A stretch of 22,413 bases of DNA, taken from the NCBI GenBank assembly GCA_014379045.1, contig JACMMK010000201.1, positions 1-22,413 of the forward strand. Direction: 5' to 3'. Below the pieces are notes generated by a model. It searched no databases, was not told the origin of the DNA, and was given only the letters and a program-made list of their open reading frames with translations. Of the stretch, positions 1 through 7,261 are shown one piece after another. Source of the stretch: Burkholderiales bacterium. GTDB taxonomy: Bacteria; Pseudomonadota; Gammaproteobacteria; Burkholderiales; CAIKXV01. A program made the position numbers and the translations under genes. Position 1 is the first letter of the stretch. Every line of letters starts with the position of its first letter.

Positions 1-378
1 GCCGCGCCGGCCACTGCCGCAGCCGCCCCGGGCGCGGGCGGCGACGAGATCATCAAGACCGTCGAGCAGTGGGCGCGCGCCTGGTCGAGCAACGACGTCA
101 ACGCCTACCTCGCGTTTTACGCGAAAGACTTCAAGGTGCCGGGCGGAGACACGCGCAGCGAATGGGAAAAGGGGCGCCGTGATCGGGTGGCCAAACCGAA
201 GAAGATCGACGTGCGCGTGGTGACGCCGCAGGTCAAGGCGCTAGCCGGCAACCGCGTGTCGGTGGTTTTCAGACAGGATTACCGCTCGGAAAGCCTCAAG
301 TCCCAGACGCCAAAGACGTTGACCCTGGTACGCGTCGGTGAACGCTGGCTGATCGAGCAGGAACAGGTCAGCCGATGA
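1..378 (+). CDS. C-terminal part of a protein ending in an NTF2-like (Cds6-type) domain; 5' end outside window
   Basis: The frame is open from base 1 to the TGA at 376-378, giving 125 codons with no start, so the gene begins upstream of the window. The visible part is an Ala/Pro-rich linker of about 14 residues, then a compact domain beginning VEQWARAWSSNDVNAYLAFY and ending GERWLIEQEQV. This pattern (amphipathic helix with W/Y, then beta strands ending in a W-containing strand) is that of NTF2/SnoaL-like domains, and it closely resembles the last ~100 residues of the next gene. Such domains are found at the C-terminus of envelope proteins and L,D-transpeptidases (Cds6 group). The missing N-terminal part could hold TPR repeats, but that is a guess. 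The next gene follows within 3-81 nt depending on its start, so the two probably share a transcript. Confidence 0.75.
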   Translation, partial: AAPATAAAAPGAGGDEIIKTVEQWARAWSSNDVNAYLAFYAKDFKVPGGDTRSEWEKGRRDRVAKPKKIDVRVVTPQVKALAGNRVSVVFRQDYRSESLKSQTPKTLTLVRVGERWLIEQEQVSR

Positions 379-459
379 TCCGTGCCGGCCTCGTCGACGA
401 GCCCACGCAGAGCCCGGCGAGCCAATCTTCCGAACGAGCGTACCGGTGAGACAACGACA

Positions 460-1797
460 GTGACCCTCTTCACCCGCGGACGAACCGGTCGGATCGGCGG
501 CCTTCTCCCGCCGGTGCTGGTACTGACGCTCCTGGCGTCGATCGGCGTGACGCTGTTCTTAACGCTGACGCCGGCCGAAGAGGTGCACGCACTCGGCGGG
601 CAGCCGCGCGCCCCTGGGGACGTCGAGCCGTTGGACGCGATCGCCGCCATCACCCTGCCCCGGCGCGAGACGAGCGATGTCGAGTCGAGCGTCGTGCGCG
701 GCATCCTCGATGTCGCACGCAGTCGTCCCGACGCGGCGCTCGCCGAAATCGACCGCATCCTCCAGAGCAATCCGAACTTTCGCCTCGCGCACCTCGTGCG
801 CGGCGACCTGCTGCTCGCGCGCGCGCGTCCGCTGACCGCGTTCGGCAATTCGGGCCATTCCGGCGCGGACGGCGAAGGCACCGAGCGCATCGAGCGGTTG
901 AACGATCTGCGCGCCGAGGCGCGCGCCCGGCTGACCCGGCTCGCCGCCGAGCCGCCCACCGACCTGCTGCCGAAGCAACTGCTGCAACTCGACCCGAATC
1001 AGCGCTACGCGGTCGTCGTCGACAGCGCCAAGTCGACGCTGTACGTGTTCGAGCAGGTGGACGGAAAAATCCGTTACCTGAGCGATTTCTACATCAGCAT
1101 CGGGCGCAACGGCACCGACAAGGTCCGAGAAGGCGACAAGCGCACGCCGCTCGGCGTCTATCATGTGCGTGCCAACTTGCCGCGCCAGAAACTGCCCGAT
1201 TTCTACGGCAGCGGCGCGCTGCCGATCAACTACCCGAACGAATGGGATCGGCGCGAGGGTCGTACCGGTCACGGCATCTGGCTGCACGGCGTGCCGGCGG
1301 ACACTTTCGCCCGACCGCCGCTGTCCTCCGACGGCTGTGTGGTCCTTGCCAATCCCGATTTCGACGCATTGCTGCCGTTGATGCAGATCGGCTCAACGCC
1401 GGTGTTGCTGACGTCGACGATCGAGTGGGTCGATCCGGCAGCGATCGATTCGATGCGCCGCTCGCTGGCGCAGACCATCGAAGCCTGGCGCCAGGACTGG
1501 GAGAGTCGTGACGTGAGCGCGTACCTGCGCCATTACGCACGCGATTTCTCCGGCGACGGTGGGCGCGATCTGGACGCCTGGTTGCAGCAGAAAGGCAAGG
1601 TAAATGCGAGCAAGACCTGGGTGCGCATTGGACTGCGCAATACAAGCATGTTCCTGTATCCGAACCGCGATAACCTCGCGGTCGTGCAGTTCGAACAGGA
1701 TTACGCCAGCAACAATCTCAACCAGCAGATGCGCAAACGCCAGTATTGGCAGCTCCAGGACGGCGTGTGGCGCATCGTCTACGAAGGCAACGCTTGA
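460..1797 (+). CDS. Membrane-anchored L,D-transpeptidase (YkuD fold) with C-terminal NTF2-like domain
   Basis: Likely periplasmic peptidoglycan-modifying enzyme of the YkuD family. Using the GTG at 460 (preceded by GGTGAG at 445-450) the protein has 445 residues; a GTG at 382 adds 26 Arg/Ser-rich residues but has no good ribosome site. Order of parts: transmembrane anchor about 14-36, a TPR-like helical pair about 80-125 (LAEIDRILQSNPNFRLAHLV), the catalytic domain about 180-330, and an NTF2-like domain about 340-445. The catalytic region has HGIWLHG (His271 and His276) and SSDGCVVL, with the presumed nucleophile Cys293 (codon at 1336-1338). Most YkuD enzymes have C-x-R here; this one has C-V-V, recalling the YafK/DpaA branch, whose known member detaches Braun lipoprotein. 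Whether it forms or cuts cross-links cannot be told. The C-terminal domain resembles that of the gene upstream. Confidence 0.85.
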   Translation: MTLFTRGRTGRIGGLLPPVLVLTLLASIGVTLFLTLTPAEEVHALGGQPRAPGDVEPLDAIAAITLPRRETSDVESSVVRGILDVARSRPDAALAEIDRILQSNPNFRLAHLVRGDLLLARARPLTAFGNSGHSGADGEGTERIERLNDLRAEARARLTRLAAEPPTDLLPKQLLQLDPNQRYAVVVDSAKSTLYVFEQVDGKIRYLSDFYISIGRNGTDKVREGDKRTPLGVYHVRANLPRQKLPDFYGSGALPINYPNEWDRREGRTGHGIWLHGVPADTFARPPLSSDGCVVLANPDFDALLPLMQIGSTPVLLTSTIEWVDPAAIDSMRRSLAQTIEAWRQDWESRDVSAYLRHYARDFSGDGGRDLDAWLQQKGKVNASKTWVRIGLRNTSMFLYPNRDNLAVVQFEQDYASNNLNQQMRKRQYWQLQDGVWRIVYEGNA

Positions 1798-1890
1798 CGC
1801 GTCAGGGGCGCGCGCGCAGGGAAACAGCGTGACGCGCTCGCCAGCCGACGCGCACGGTCCGGCGGCGACGTCCGAATCAGGGGAATCGAT

Positions 1891-2487
1891 GTGCAGCGAA
1901 TGATCAGACGATGGGTGGTGGCATTGTTGCTGGGCGCCACGGTGGCAAGTGGCGCGTTCGCGCAGACGCCGAAGGTCGAGTTCACGACCAATTTCGGGCC
2001 GGTGGTGGTCGAGCTGTATCCCGACCGCGCGCCCGAGACGGTGAAGAACTTCATCCAGTATGTGAAAGACGGCCATTACAACGGCACGGTGTTCCATCGG
2101 GTGATCCGCGGCTTCATGGTTCAGGGCGGGGGCTTCACCCCCGAGTTCAAGGAGAAGCCGGGGCGCGAACCGATCAAGAACGAGGCCGAGCGCTCGCTCA
2201 AGGGCGGGTTGCGCAACGAAATCGGTACGCTCGCGATGGCGCGCACCCGTGACCCGCATTCGGCGACGGCCCAGTTCTTCATCAACGTCGCGCGCAACGA
2301 CTTTCTCGACTTTCGCGACCCGACCGTCGCCGGCTACGGGTACGTCGTGTTCGGCAAAGTGGTCAAGGGCCTGGAGGTCGTCGATCAGATGGTGCAGGTG
2401 CCCACGGGCGCGGGCGGACCCTTCAAGACCGATGTACCCAGCAAGTTGCCGGTGATCGAGAAGGCGGTGATGCTCGGCGGCAAGTAA
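1891..2487 (+). CDS. ppiA: Peptidyl-prolyl cis-trans isomerase, periplasmic cyclophilin
   Basis: Cyclophilin-type prolyl isomerase that assists folding of exported proteins. The 198-residue product starts at GTG 1891, with GGGGA (1880-1884) about 6 nt before it; an in-frame ATG at 1900 is the alternative. Residues 1-24 form a Sec signal peptide (RR, a hydrophobic core, then GAFA before Gln25), placing the enzyme in the periplasm. The mature part shows the cyclophilin signature FHRVIRGFMVQGG (68-80), with the catalytic Arg in HRVI, followed by LAMAR and SATAQFFINV. The bacterial form lacks the loop that binds cyclosporin strongly in eukaryotic cyclophilins. It lies 43 nt before a second cyclophilin that has no signal peptide, the usual PpiA/PpiB pair, and probably shares its transcript. 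Confidence 0.93.
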   Translation: MQRMIRRWVVALLLGATVASGAFAQTPKVEFTTNFGPVVVELYPDRAPETVKNFIQYVKDGHYNGTVFHRVIRGFMVQGGGFTPEFKEKPGREPIKNEAERSLKGGLRNEIGTLAMARTRDPHSATAQFFINVARNDFLDFRDPTVAGYGYVVFGKVVKGLEVVDQMVQVPTGAGGPFKTDVPSKLPVIEKAVMLGGK

Positions 2488-2530
2488 GTACCGCCCACCG
2501 TTGCCGCACCGATCCAAAGAGGAGCATTCA

Positions 2531-3028
2531 ATGATCAGATTGCATACCAGCGCCGGCGTCATCGGCATCGAACTCGACGCCGAGAAGGCACCGCTCACCG
2601 CCGCCAATTTCATCGAGTACGTCAAGGCGGGCCACTACGACAACACGATCTTCCACCGCGTGATCGATGGCTTCATGATCCAGGGCGGGGGTTTCGAACC
2701 CGGGATGAAGCAGAAGAAGACCCGTGACTCGGTGAAGAACGAGGCCGACAACGGGTTGAAGAACAACCAGTACACGGTGGCGATGGCGCGCACCTCCGAG
2801 CCGCATTCTGCGTCGGCGCAATTCTTCATCAATCTCGCCGACAACGACTTCCTCAACTTCAGCGCACCCACCGCACGTGGGTGGGGTTACTGCGTGTTCG
2901 GGAAGGTGGTCGAGGGCATGGACGTCGTCGATCAGATCCGTGCCGTGACCACCACGTCGCAGTCCGGACACCAGGACGTACCGAGCGAGGATGTCGTGAT
3001 CCAGCGCGCCGAGATCATCGAAGGCTGA
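2531..3028 (+). CDS. ppiB: Peptidyl-prolyl cis-trans isomerase, cytoplasmic cyclophilin
   Basis: Cytoplasmic prolyl isomerase of 165 residues, the usual PpiB length. The ATG at 2531 is chosen because AAAGAGGA (2517-2524) stands at proper spacing and the protein then begins MIRLHTSAGV, as in other PpiB proteins; the 10 codons of open frame upstream are not expected to be translated. The signature FHRVIDGFMIQGG (41-53) and SASAQFFINLADNDFLNF are present, and there is no signal peptide. It is highly similar to the exported cyclophilin just upstream over the whole catalytic domain, suggesting an old tandem duplication with different compartments. lpxH begins 45 nt after its stop. Confidence 0.95.
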   Translation: MIRLHTSAGVIGIELDAEKAPLTAANFIEYVKAGHYDNTIFHRVIDGFMIQGGGFEPGMKQKKTRDSVKNEADNGLKNNQYTVAMARTSEPHSASAQFFINLADNDFLNFSAPTARGWGYCVFGKVVEGMDVVDQIRAVTTTSQSGHQDVPSEDVVIQRAEIIEG

Positions 3029-3073
3029 AGCGGTCTGGAGCCCACGCTTACGGCATCGCGGTCACGCGCCGTG

Positions 3074-3802
3074 ATGCCGCATACGCTGTTCATCTCCGAC
3101 CTGCATCTGTCCGCGACACGGCCGCACACGACGCAGGCGTTCGCCGATTTCCTCCGCCGCCGTGCGACCGGGGCGGACGCGCTGTACATCCTCGGCGACC
3201 TGTTCGACTTCTGGATCGGCGACGACGACCTCGAAGACCCGCTGAATGCGCGCGTCGTCGACGCGCTTGCGGCGTTGACCGCCGCCGGCGTGCCGGTGTG
3301 GTTCATGCACGGCAACCGCGACTTCCTGGTCGGCGCGCGCTTCGCCGACGCCACCGGCGTGCGGATACTCGATGACCCGACCGTCATCGACGTGTACGGG
3401 ACGCGCACATTGCTGATGCACGGCGATACGCTATGCATCGAGGACACGCGCTACAACGCGTTGCGCGCGACGGTACGCGATCCTGGTGTGCAGCAGGCCT
3501 TCCTCGCGCGCACGCTCGATGCGCGTCGCGCCGAGGTGCAACGGATGCGCGCAATCAGCGAGCAGGAGAAGCAGACCAAGTCGAACGAGATCATGGACGT
3601 CACGCCCTCCGAAGTCCTGCGCACGCTGCGCAGGCACGGGTACCCGAGGCTGATCCACGGTCATACGCATCGGCCGATGCGTCACGCGCACCCGGTGGAT
3701 GGGCGCGTGTGCGAGCGCTGGGTTCTCGCGGACTGGGCCGATGCGCCGGTAGGTGGCGTGGCCACCCACCGTGGATTCGCGGCGATGGGCGCGGCGGGGT
3801 GA
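3074..3802 (+). CDS. lpxH: UDP-2,3-diacylglucosamine hydrolase
   Basis: Peripheral inner-membrane phosphoesterase that splits UDP-2,3-diacylglucosamine into lipid X and UMP, a step of lipid A synthesis. The 242-residue product carries the calcineurin-like metal motifs in order: DLHL (Asp9, His11), GDLFDFWIGDD (Asp42), HGNRDF (Asn81), LMHGDT (His116) and HGHTHRP (His195, His197). GDLFDFWIGDD is typical of LpxH rather than of general metallophosphatases. ATG 3074 gives the canonical start MPHTLFISDLHL; GTG 3071 is one codon earlier. Neither has a clear ribosome site, so translation may depend on coupling to the upstream genes. Its presence supports a Gram-negative host. It converges on the minus-strand gene at 3848. 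Confidence 0.95.
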   Translation: MPHTLFISDLHLSATRPHTTQAFADFLRRRATGADALYILGDLFDFWIGDDDLEDPLNARVVDALAALTAAGVPVWFMHGNRDFLVGARFADATGVRILDDPTVIDVYGTRTLLMHGDTLCIEDTRYNALRATVRDPGVQQAFLARTLDARRAEVQRMRAISEQEKQTKSNEIMDVTPSEVLRTLRRHGYPRLIHGHTHRPMRHAHPVDGRVCERWVLADWADAPVGGVATHRGFAAMGAAG

Positions 3803-3804
3803 CC

Positions 3805-3841
3805 GCGCGCAGGGCAGCGTTCTACTCAGTCGCCCGCGCGC
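3805..3841. terminator. Bulged GC hairpin between convergent genes, possible bidirectional terminator
   Basis: GCGCGC (3805-3810) pairs with GCGCGC (3836-3841), and GGGC (3812-3815) with GCCC (3832-3835), with A3811 bulged and a 16-nt loop. It occupies almost the whole gap between the stops of lpxH (plus) and the gene at 3848 (minus). Neither side has a T-run, so intrinsic termination would be weak. GC-rich DNA gives such stems by chance fairly often. Confidence 0.3.
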
Positions 3842-3847
3842 CGGGAT

Positions 3848-4246
3848 TCAGGGCTCGGGATCGATCGAGACGGCGCTGAACGTCGGTTCGCCTTCGAGCA
3901 AGCCCATGAAGTAGCGCGCGCACTCGTCGTGTTCGGTCATCTTCTCGCGTCCCATCAGCTTCTCCGTGACCGATCGGTGCTTGTCGATCTGAAGCATCCA
4001 TTCGCGTCGACCGCCCTCTTCTTCCTCGTCGGCGGCGGTTGCACCGATCAGGTACGCGCGCCCTTTCCATCTGACCGACGCGTACCAGCCCCAATCCTCG
4101 GCGTCGGGTTCCGACATCTCCAGTTCGGCCGGCACCTGGCTCCTGAGCCACAGCAACAGCGAAACGCCTGCGATCGGATTGATCGGGTTCGGTCGCTCCG
4201 CAGCGATGTCGAAGCTGGCCGTGGTGAAGCGAATCACGCACGCCAT
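3848..4246 (-). CDS. Uncharacterised 132-residue acidic protein
   Basis: I do not recognise the family. The ATG at 4244-4246 gives a soluble protein without signal peptide or membrane segment. Visible features are an N-terminal strand-like stretch (ACVIRFTTASFDIAAE), a PNPINPI turn followed by LLLWLRSQVP, a tryptophan-rich core EDWGWYASVRWKGRAYLIGA, an acidic run DEEEEGG, and a helical C-terminal part with REWMLQIDKHRSV and CARYFMGLLEGEP. The patterned W/Y core and normal composition argue for a real folded protein. It lies 34 nt beyond the stop of the amidohydrolase and on the same strand, so it may be the last gene of the metZ transcript. No strong ribosome site is seen. An alternative open frame overlapping it (3822-4241) is Arg-rich and looks like a shadow. 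Confidence 0.6.
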   Translation of the reverse strand: MACVIRFTTASFDIAAERPNPINPIAGVSLLLWLRSQVPAELEMSEPDAEDWGWYASVRWKGRAYLIGATAADEEEEGGRREWMLQIDKHRSVTEKLMGREKMTEHDECARYFMGLLEGEPTFSAVSIDPEP

Positions 4247-4280
4247 CGCATCGCGCTTCGAATGGGAACCCGGCAGCCCG

Positions 4281-5822
4281 TTACTTGAACACCGGCTTGC
4301 GTTCGATGTAGAACTTCCTCATCTCGGGCCGGTACTTCTCCATCATCTCGCGATTCAGGTCGAGCGGCGGCTTCGCGGTCGGCGGCAGCATCGGCACGTA
4401 TTTCGTCGTCTTGGTGTCCTGCGCGAATTGCGCCTTCGCACGTGCGAGAAGGTCTGCGTCGGTGAGCAGGTCGAGCATGGTGGCGGCGAGCACCTTGGCA
4501 CCGGCGACCTGCCCCTTGTGCGAGATCGACATCGTCGGCGTCACCCCGGCCACCCAGTTGTGATAAGAGATCCCGGGCACGCTGGCGGGGAACTGGAAGT
4601 AGCCGGACGGCACCACCCAGGTCACGTCGCCGTTGTCGTTCGAGGCGAATGATTGCGGCCGGGTACCGAACGGAACGGCGCGTGTGGCCAGCCCCATTTC
4701 AGGCACGCCGACTGATTTCTGGAAGCGCCGTGCGAAGTCGAGCTCCTCGCTCGTCCACGCCGGCAGGCCGACGTTCTCGATGTTCTTCTGGATCGCCTCG
4801 GCGATCGCCCGGTTGCTCAGTTGCGGCCATGCCGAGGCGATCACCTCGTGCGTGAGCGTGGTCGACGTCATCAACGCCGCGCCTTCGGCGACCTTCACCA
4901 CCTTGCTGAAGTTCTCCATCGCCTTCGGACCGGTGTCGTCGCGCACGTACCACCAGATCTTGCCGAGATCGGCAATGATGTTCGGCTGTATGCCGCCGTG
5001 CGTGATCGTGCGGTGCGCGCGTGCGGTCGGGCGCAGGTGTTCACGCAGCGCGTTGACGCCCGTGTCCATCAGCACCACCGCATCGACCGCGTCGCGGCCG
5101 TCCCACGGCGCCTGTGCGCCGTGCGCGGTCTTGCCGCGGAAGGTGAACTCGGCGCTTACCGCGCCGTAGTTCATCAGGCCGACACCGGTGCCGAAGGTCG
5201 CGCCGATATGGATCAGCATCGCTGCGTCGATATCCTTGAACAACCCTGCTCGGACCAGGAACGGGCGGCTGACCAGTTGCTCCTCGGCCGGACCATACGA
5301 GAGCACGATGGTGCCCGGCAGCTTGTCGCGCTCCATCACGAGTTTGAGCGCATGCGCGGCACCGACGGTCACCCCGGCGTGGGTATTGTGGCCTTCCATG
5401 TGCCCCGGAGCGCCGGCGATCAGTGGTTTGCGCTCGATGCTGCCGGGCGTCTGCGACCCCTCGGGCAGCGCATCGATCTCGGTGACGATCGCGATTCGCG
5501 GCAAGCCGGAACCCCATTCGGCCCACACGTTGGTCGGGAACCCTGCATCGCCGGTGCGCACCCGGAATCCGATCGCCCGCAACGTCTCGACCAGCAGCTT
5601 CGCACTTTCGTGCTCCTGCATGCCGAGTTCGGCGAAGTAGTAGATGTTGTCGGACAACGTGGCGATCGCCTCGGCGTTGCGATCGATCGCGGCCCACGCG
5701 AACATCTTCTGCGCGTCGGTCGCAGCCGCGGCATGCGCGGGCGCGGCGACGACACTGAAGCTCAGCAACAACGCCGCGAGCGCGACGACCCACGCCGGGT
5801 CGGTGGTTGGGTGCCTGGACAT
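4281..5822 (-). CDS. Exported M20-family amidohydrolase, AbgB-like
   Basis: Metal-dependent amidase/peptidase of the M20 family, nearest in motif style to the aminobenzoyl-glutamate hydrolase subunit B (AbgB) group. The 513-residue product starts at ATG 5820-5822 with GAGAGAGAG upstream. Residues 1-31 look like a signal peptide (hydrophobic 11-27, then PAHA), so the enzyme is probably periplasmic, unlike cytoplasmic E. coli AbgB. Motifs: EIDALPEG (Asp117), GHMEGHNTHAG (His145, His148), PAEEQ (Glu180/Glu181, presumed general base and ligand), HIGA (His205), and the dimerisation-domain block TFRGKTAHGAQAPWDGRDAVDA (about 227-248). Substrate unknown: N-acyl amino acids, folate fragments or peptides are all possible. 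It starts 50 nt after the metZ stop and may be co-transcribed with it. Confidence 0.85.
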   Translation of the reverse strand: MSRHPTTDPAWVVALAALLLSFSVVAAPAHAAAATDAQKMFAWAAIDRNAEAIATLSDNIYYFAELGMQEHESAKLLVETLRAIGFRVRTGDAGFPTNVWAEWGSGLPRIAIVTEIDALPEGSQTPGSIERKPLIAGAPGHMEGHNTHAGVTVGAAHALKLVMERDKLPGTIVLSYGPAEEQLVSRPFLVRAGLFKDIDAAMLIHIGATFGTGVGLMNYGAVSAEFTFRGKTAHGAQAPWDGRDAVDAVVLMDTGVNALREHLRPTARAHRTITHGGIQPNIIADLGKIWWYVRDDTGPKAMENFSKVVKVAEGAALMTSTTLTHEVIASAWPQLSNRAIAEAIQKNIENVGLPAWTSEELDFARRFQKSVGVPEMGLATRAVPFGTRPQSFASNDNGDVTWVVPSGYFQFPASVPGISYHNWVAGVTPTMSISHKGQVAGAKVLAATMLDLLTDADLLARAKAQFAQDTKTTKYVPMLPPTAKPPLDLNREMMEKYRPEMRKFYIERKPVFK

Positions 5823-5872
5823 TGAACTCTCTCTCGTGGAAGAAACTTTCGCGATGAACCTCGATGGGTCGC

Positions 5873-7102
5873 TCAGCCGCTCAACCCGCGCGCGAGGTCG
5901 TTCTGGATATCCTCGACGGCTTCGAGCCCGACGGCGATCCGTATCAGGCCCTCGGTCACCCCGGCGGCGTCACGCACCGCCTGCGGGATGCGTCCGTGGG
6001 TCGTCGTCGCCGGATGCGTGATCGTCGTCTTGACGTCGCCCAGGTTGCCGGTGATCGACAGCAGCCGGGTCGAATCGATCACCCGCCACGCCGCTTCGCG
6101 CCCGCCTTTCACTTCGAACGAGACCACGCCCCCGCCGGTCTTCTGCTGGCGCATCGCCAGCGCATGCTGGGGGTGCGAGGCGAGGCCGGGATAGAGCACG
6201 CGCGCCACGCGCGGATGGCGTTCGAGCCACGTCGCCAGCGCAGCCGCACGCGCACTATGCGCTTCCATCCGGATGCCGAGCGTCTCGAGTCCCTTCAGGC
6301 ACACCCACGCGTTGAACGCGCTCATCGTCGGGCCGGCGTTGCGCATGAACTGCAGCATCGGCGCGTGAATCAGCGCGCGGCTGCCGAGCACGGCCCCGCC
6401 GAGCACGCGACCCTGGCCATCCAGATACTTGGTCGCCGAATGGATGATGATGTCCGCGCCGAGTTCGAGCGGGCGTTGCAGCGCCGGCGAACAGAAGCAG
6501 TTGTCGACGATCAGCACCGCGCCCGCGCGATGCGCGATCTCCGACAGCGCCCCGATGTCCGAGACCTCGGTCAGCGGGTTCGACGGTGTCTCTACGAAGA
6601 ACATCCGCGTACTGGGCTTGACCGCGCGCTGCCACGCCGCAGGCTCGGTCGGCGGCACGAACGTGACCTCGACGCCGAACTTCTCGAAGAAGTTCGTGAA
6701 CAGCTGCACCGTCGATCCGAACACGCCCTGCGAGATCACGACATGATCGCCGGCCTTGAACAACGCCATCGTGATTGCGAGGATCGCCGACATGCCCGAC
6801 GCGGTCGCGACACAACACTCGGCGCCTTCCAGTGCGGCCAGCCGCTCCTCGAACGCGGTCACCGTCGGGTTGGTGAAACGCGAATAGACGTTGCGCCCGT
6901 CGGTGCCCTTCTGGAACGCGTCGGCAGCCTGTTGCGCGTTGTCGAACACGAAGCTCGAGGTCAGATACATCGCCTCGGAATGCTCGGCGAACTGGCTGCG
7001 GTGGATGCCGGTGCGCACCGCGAGCGTATCGAGGTGCAGACCGGCGAGCCCGTCGTCGGAGGGTGCCAGGGCACGCGAAGGCTGCGAAGGTTGATCTGCC
7101 AT
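5873..7102 (-). CDS. metZ: O-succinylhomoserine sulfhydrylase
   Basis: PLP enzyme of the Cys/Met metabolism family that makes homocysteine from an activated homoserine and sulfide. The ATG at 7100-7102 (CGGGA about 8 nt upstream) gives 409 residues, the usual length; the frame stays open for another 58 codons upstream, but that stretch is the structured leader. Key sites: YSRFTNPT (73-80), the helix-capping SGMSAI (102-107), the ETPSNP block (171-176), and HSATKYLDGQGRVLGG (221-236) with the PLP-binding Lys225. DGQGRVLGG is characteristic of the MetZ branch rather than of cystathionine lyases. The preceding SAM-II-type leader fits repression when S-adenosylmethionine is plentiful. O-acetylhomoserine as substrate cannot be excluded from sequence alone. 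Confidence 0.93.
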   Translation of the reverse strand: MADQPSQPSRALAPSDDGLAGLHLDTLAVRTGIHRSQFAEHSEAMYLTSSFVFDNAQQAADAFQKGTDGRNVYSRFTNPTVTAFEERLAALEGAECCVATASGMSAILAITMALFKAGDHVVISQGVFGSTVQLFTNFFEKFGVEVTFVPPTEPAAWQRAVKPSTRMFFVETPSNPLTEVSDIGALSEIAHRAGAVLIVDNCFCSPALQRPLELGADIIIHSATKYLDGQGRVLGGAVLGSRALIHAPMLQFMRNAGPTMSAFNAWVCLKGLETLGIRMEAHSARAAALATWLERHPRVARVLYPGLASHPQHALAMRQQKTGGGVVSFEVKGGREAAWRVIDSTRLLSITGNLGDVKTTITHPATTTHGRIPQAVRDAAGVTEGLIRIAVGLEAVEDIQNDLARGLSG

Positions 7103-7124
7103 CTTTCGATTCCCGAAATGAAAC

Positions 7125-7153
7125 GACCCGTCCAGCGGCAGGCCGAACGGGTC
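7125..7153 (-). promoter_or_regulatory. Hairpin between the riboswitch aptamer and metZ, possible expression platform
   Basis: On the minus strand GACCCGT (7153-7147) pairs with ACGGGTC (7131-7125), seven pairs. The 15-nt loop contains a small internal CGG/CCG pairing (7145-7143 with 7138-7136). The RNA then runs GUUUCAUUUC before the ribosome site of metZ. It could be a weak terminator or could mask initiation; the U content after the stem is modest. Confidence 0.45.
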
Positions 7154-7168
7154 GCAGATGCGTAAACC

Positions 7169-7260
7169 CCGGGTTCGCCTTAGCTGTATTTGTATGGCGC
7201 CCGCAAGCTGCCCCGGCTGGACTGAATGAACCACAGCGAGGCCGACAAATCGGCGCAGAT
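7169..7260 (-). ncRNA. SAM-II (SAM_alpha) riboswitch in the metZ leader
   Basis: Read on the minus strand, the leader holds the conserved SAM-II elements in the right order. GCGCC (7256-7252) pairs perfectly with GGCGC (7201-7197) to form P1. GAUUUG (7251-7246) follows P1 directly, GCUUGC (7208-7203) precedes its 3' half, and AAAUACAGCUAA (7191-7180) comes after it, matching the family's A-rich stretch and GCUAA. A candidate pseudoknot pairing is UCGG (7245-7242) with CCGG (7172-7169), plus UUG with CAA. SAM-II aptamers bind S-adenosylmethionine and lower expression of methionine genes. This one differs from the compact form by an extra hairpin arm (7242-7210) in the loop. Assignment is by recalled consensus, not by a covariance search. 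Confidence 0.82.
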
Positions 7261-7261
7261 A

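Noticed and set aside
4821..5825. Plus-strand open frame opposite the M20 amidohydrolase
   Set aside because: Antisense shadow; repeated R/H/D composition and no start signal.
5864..7165. Long open frame on the plus strand opposite metZ
   Set aside because: Its product is extremely Arg/His-rich without any motif; it mirrors the high-GC coding strand of metZ, which has full PLP-enzyme motifs.
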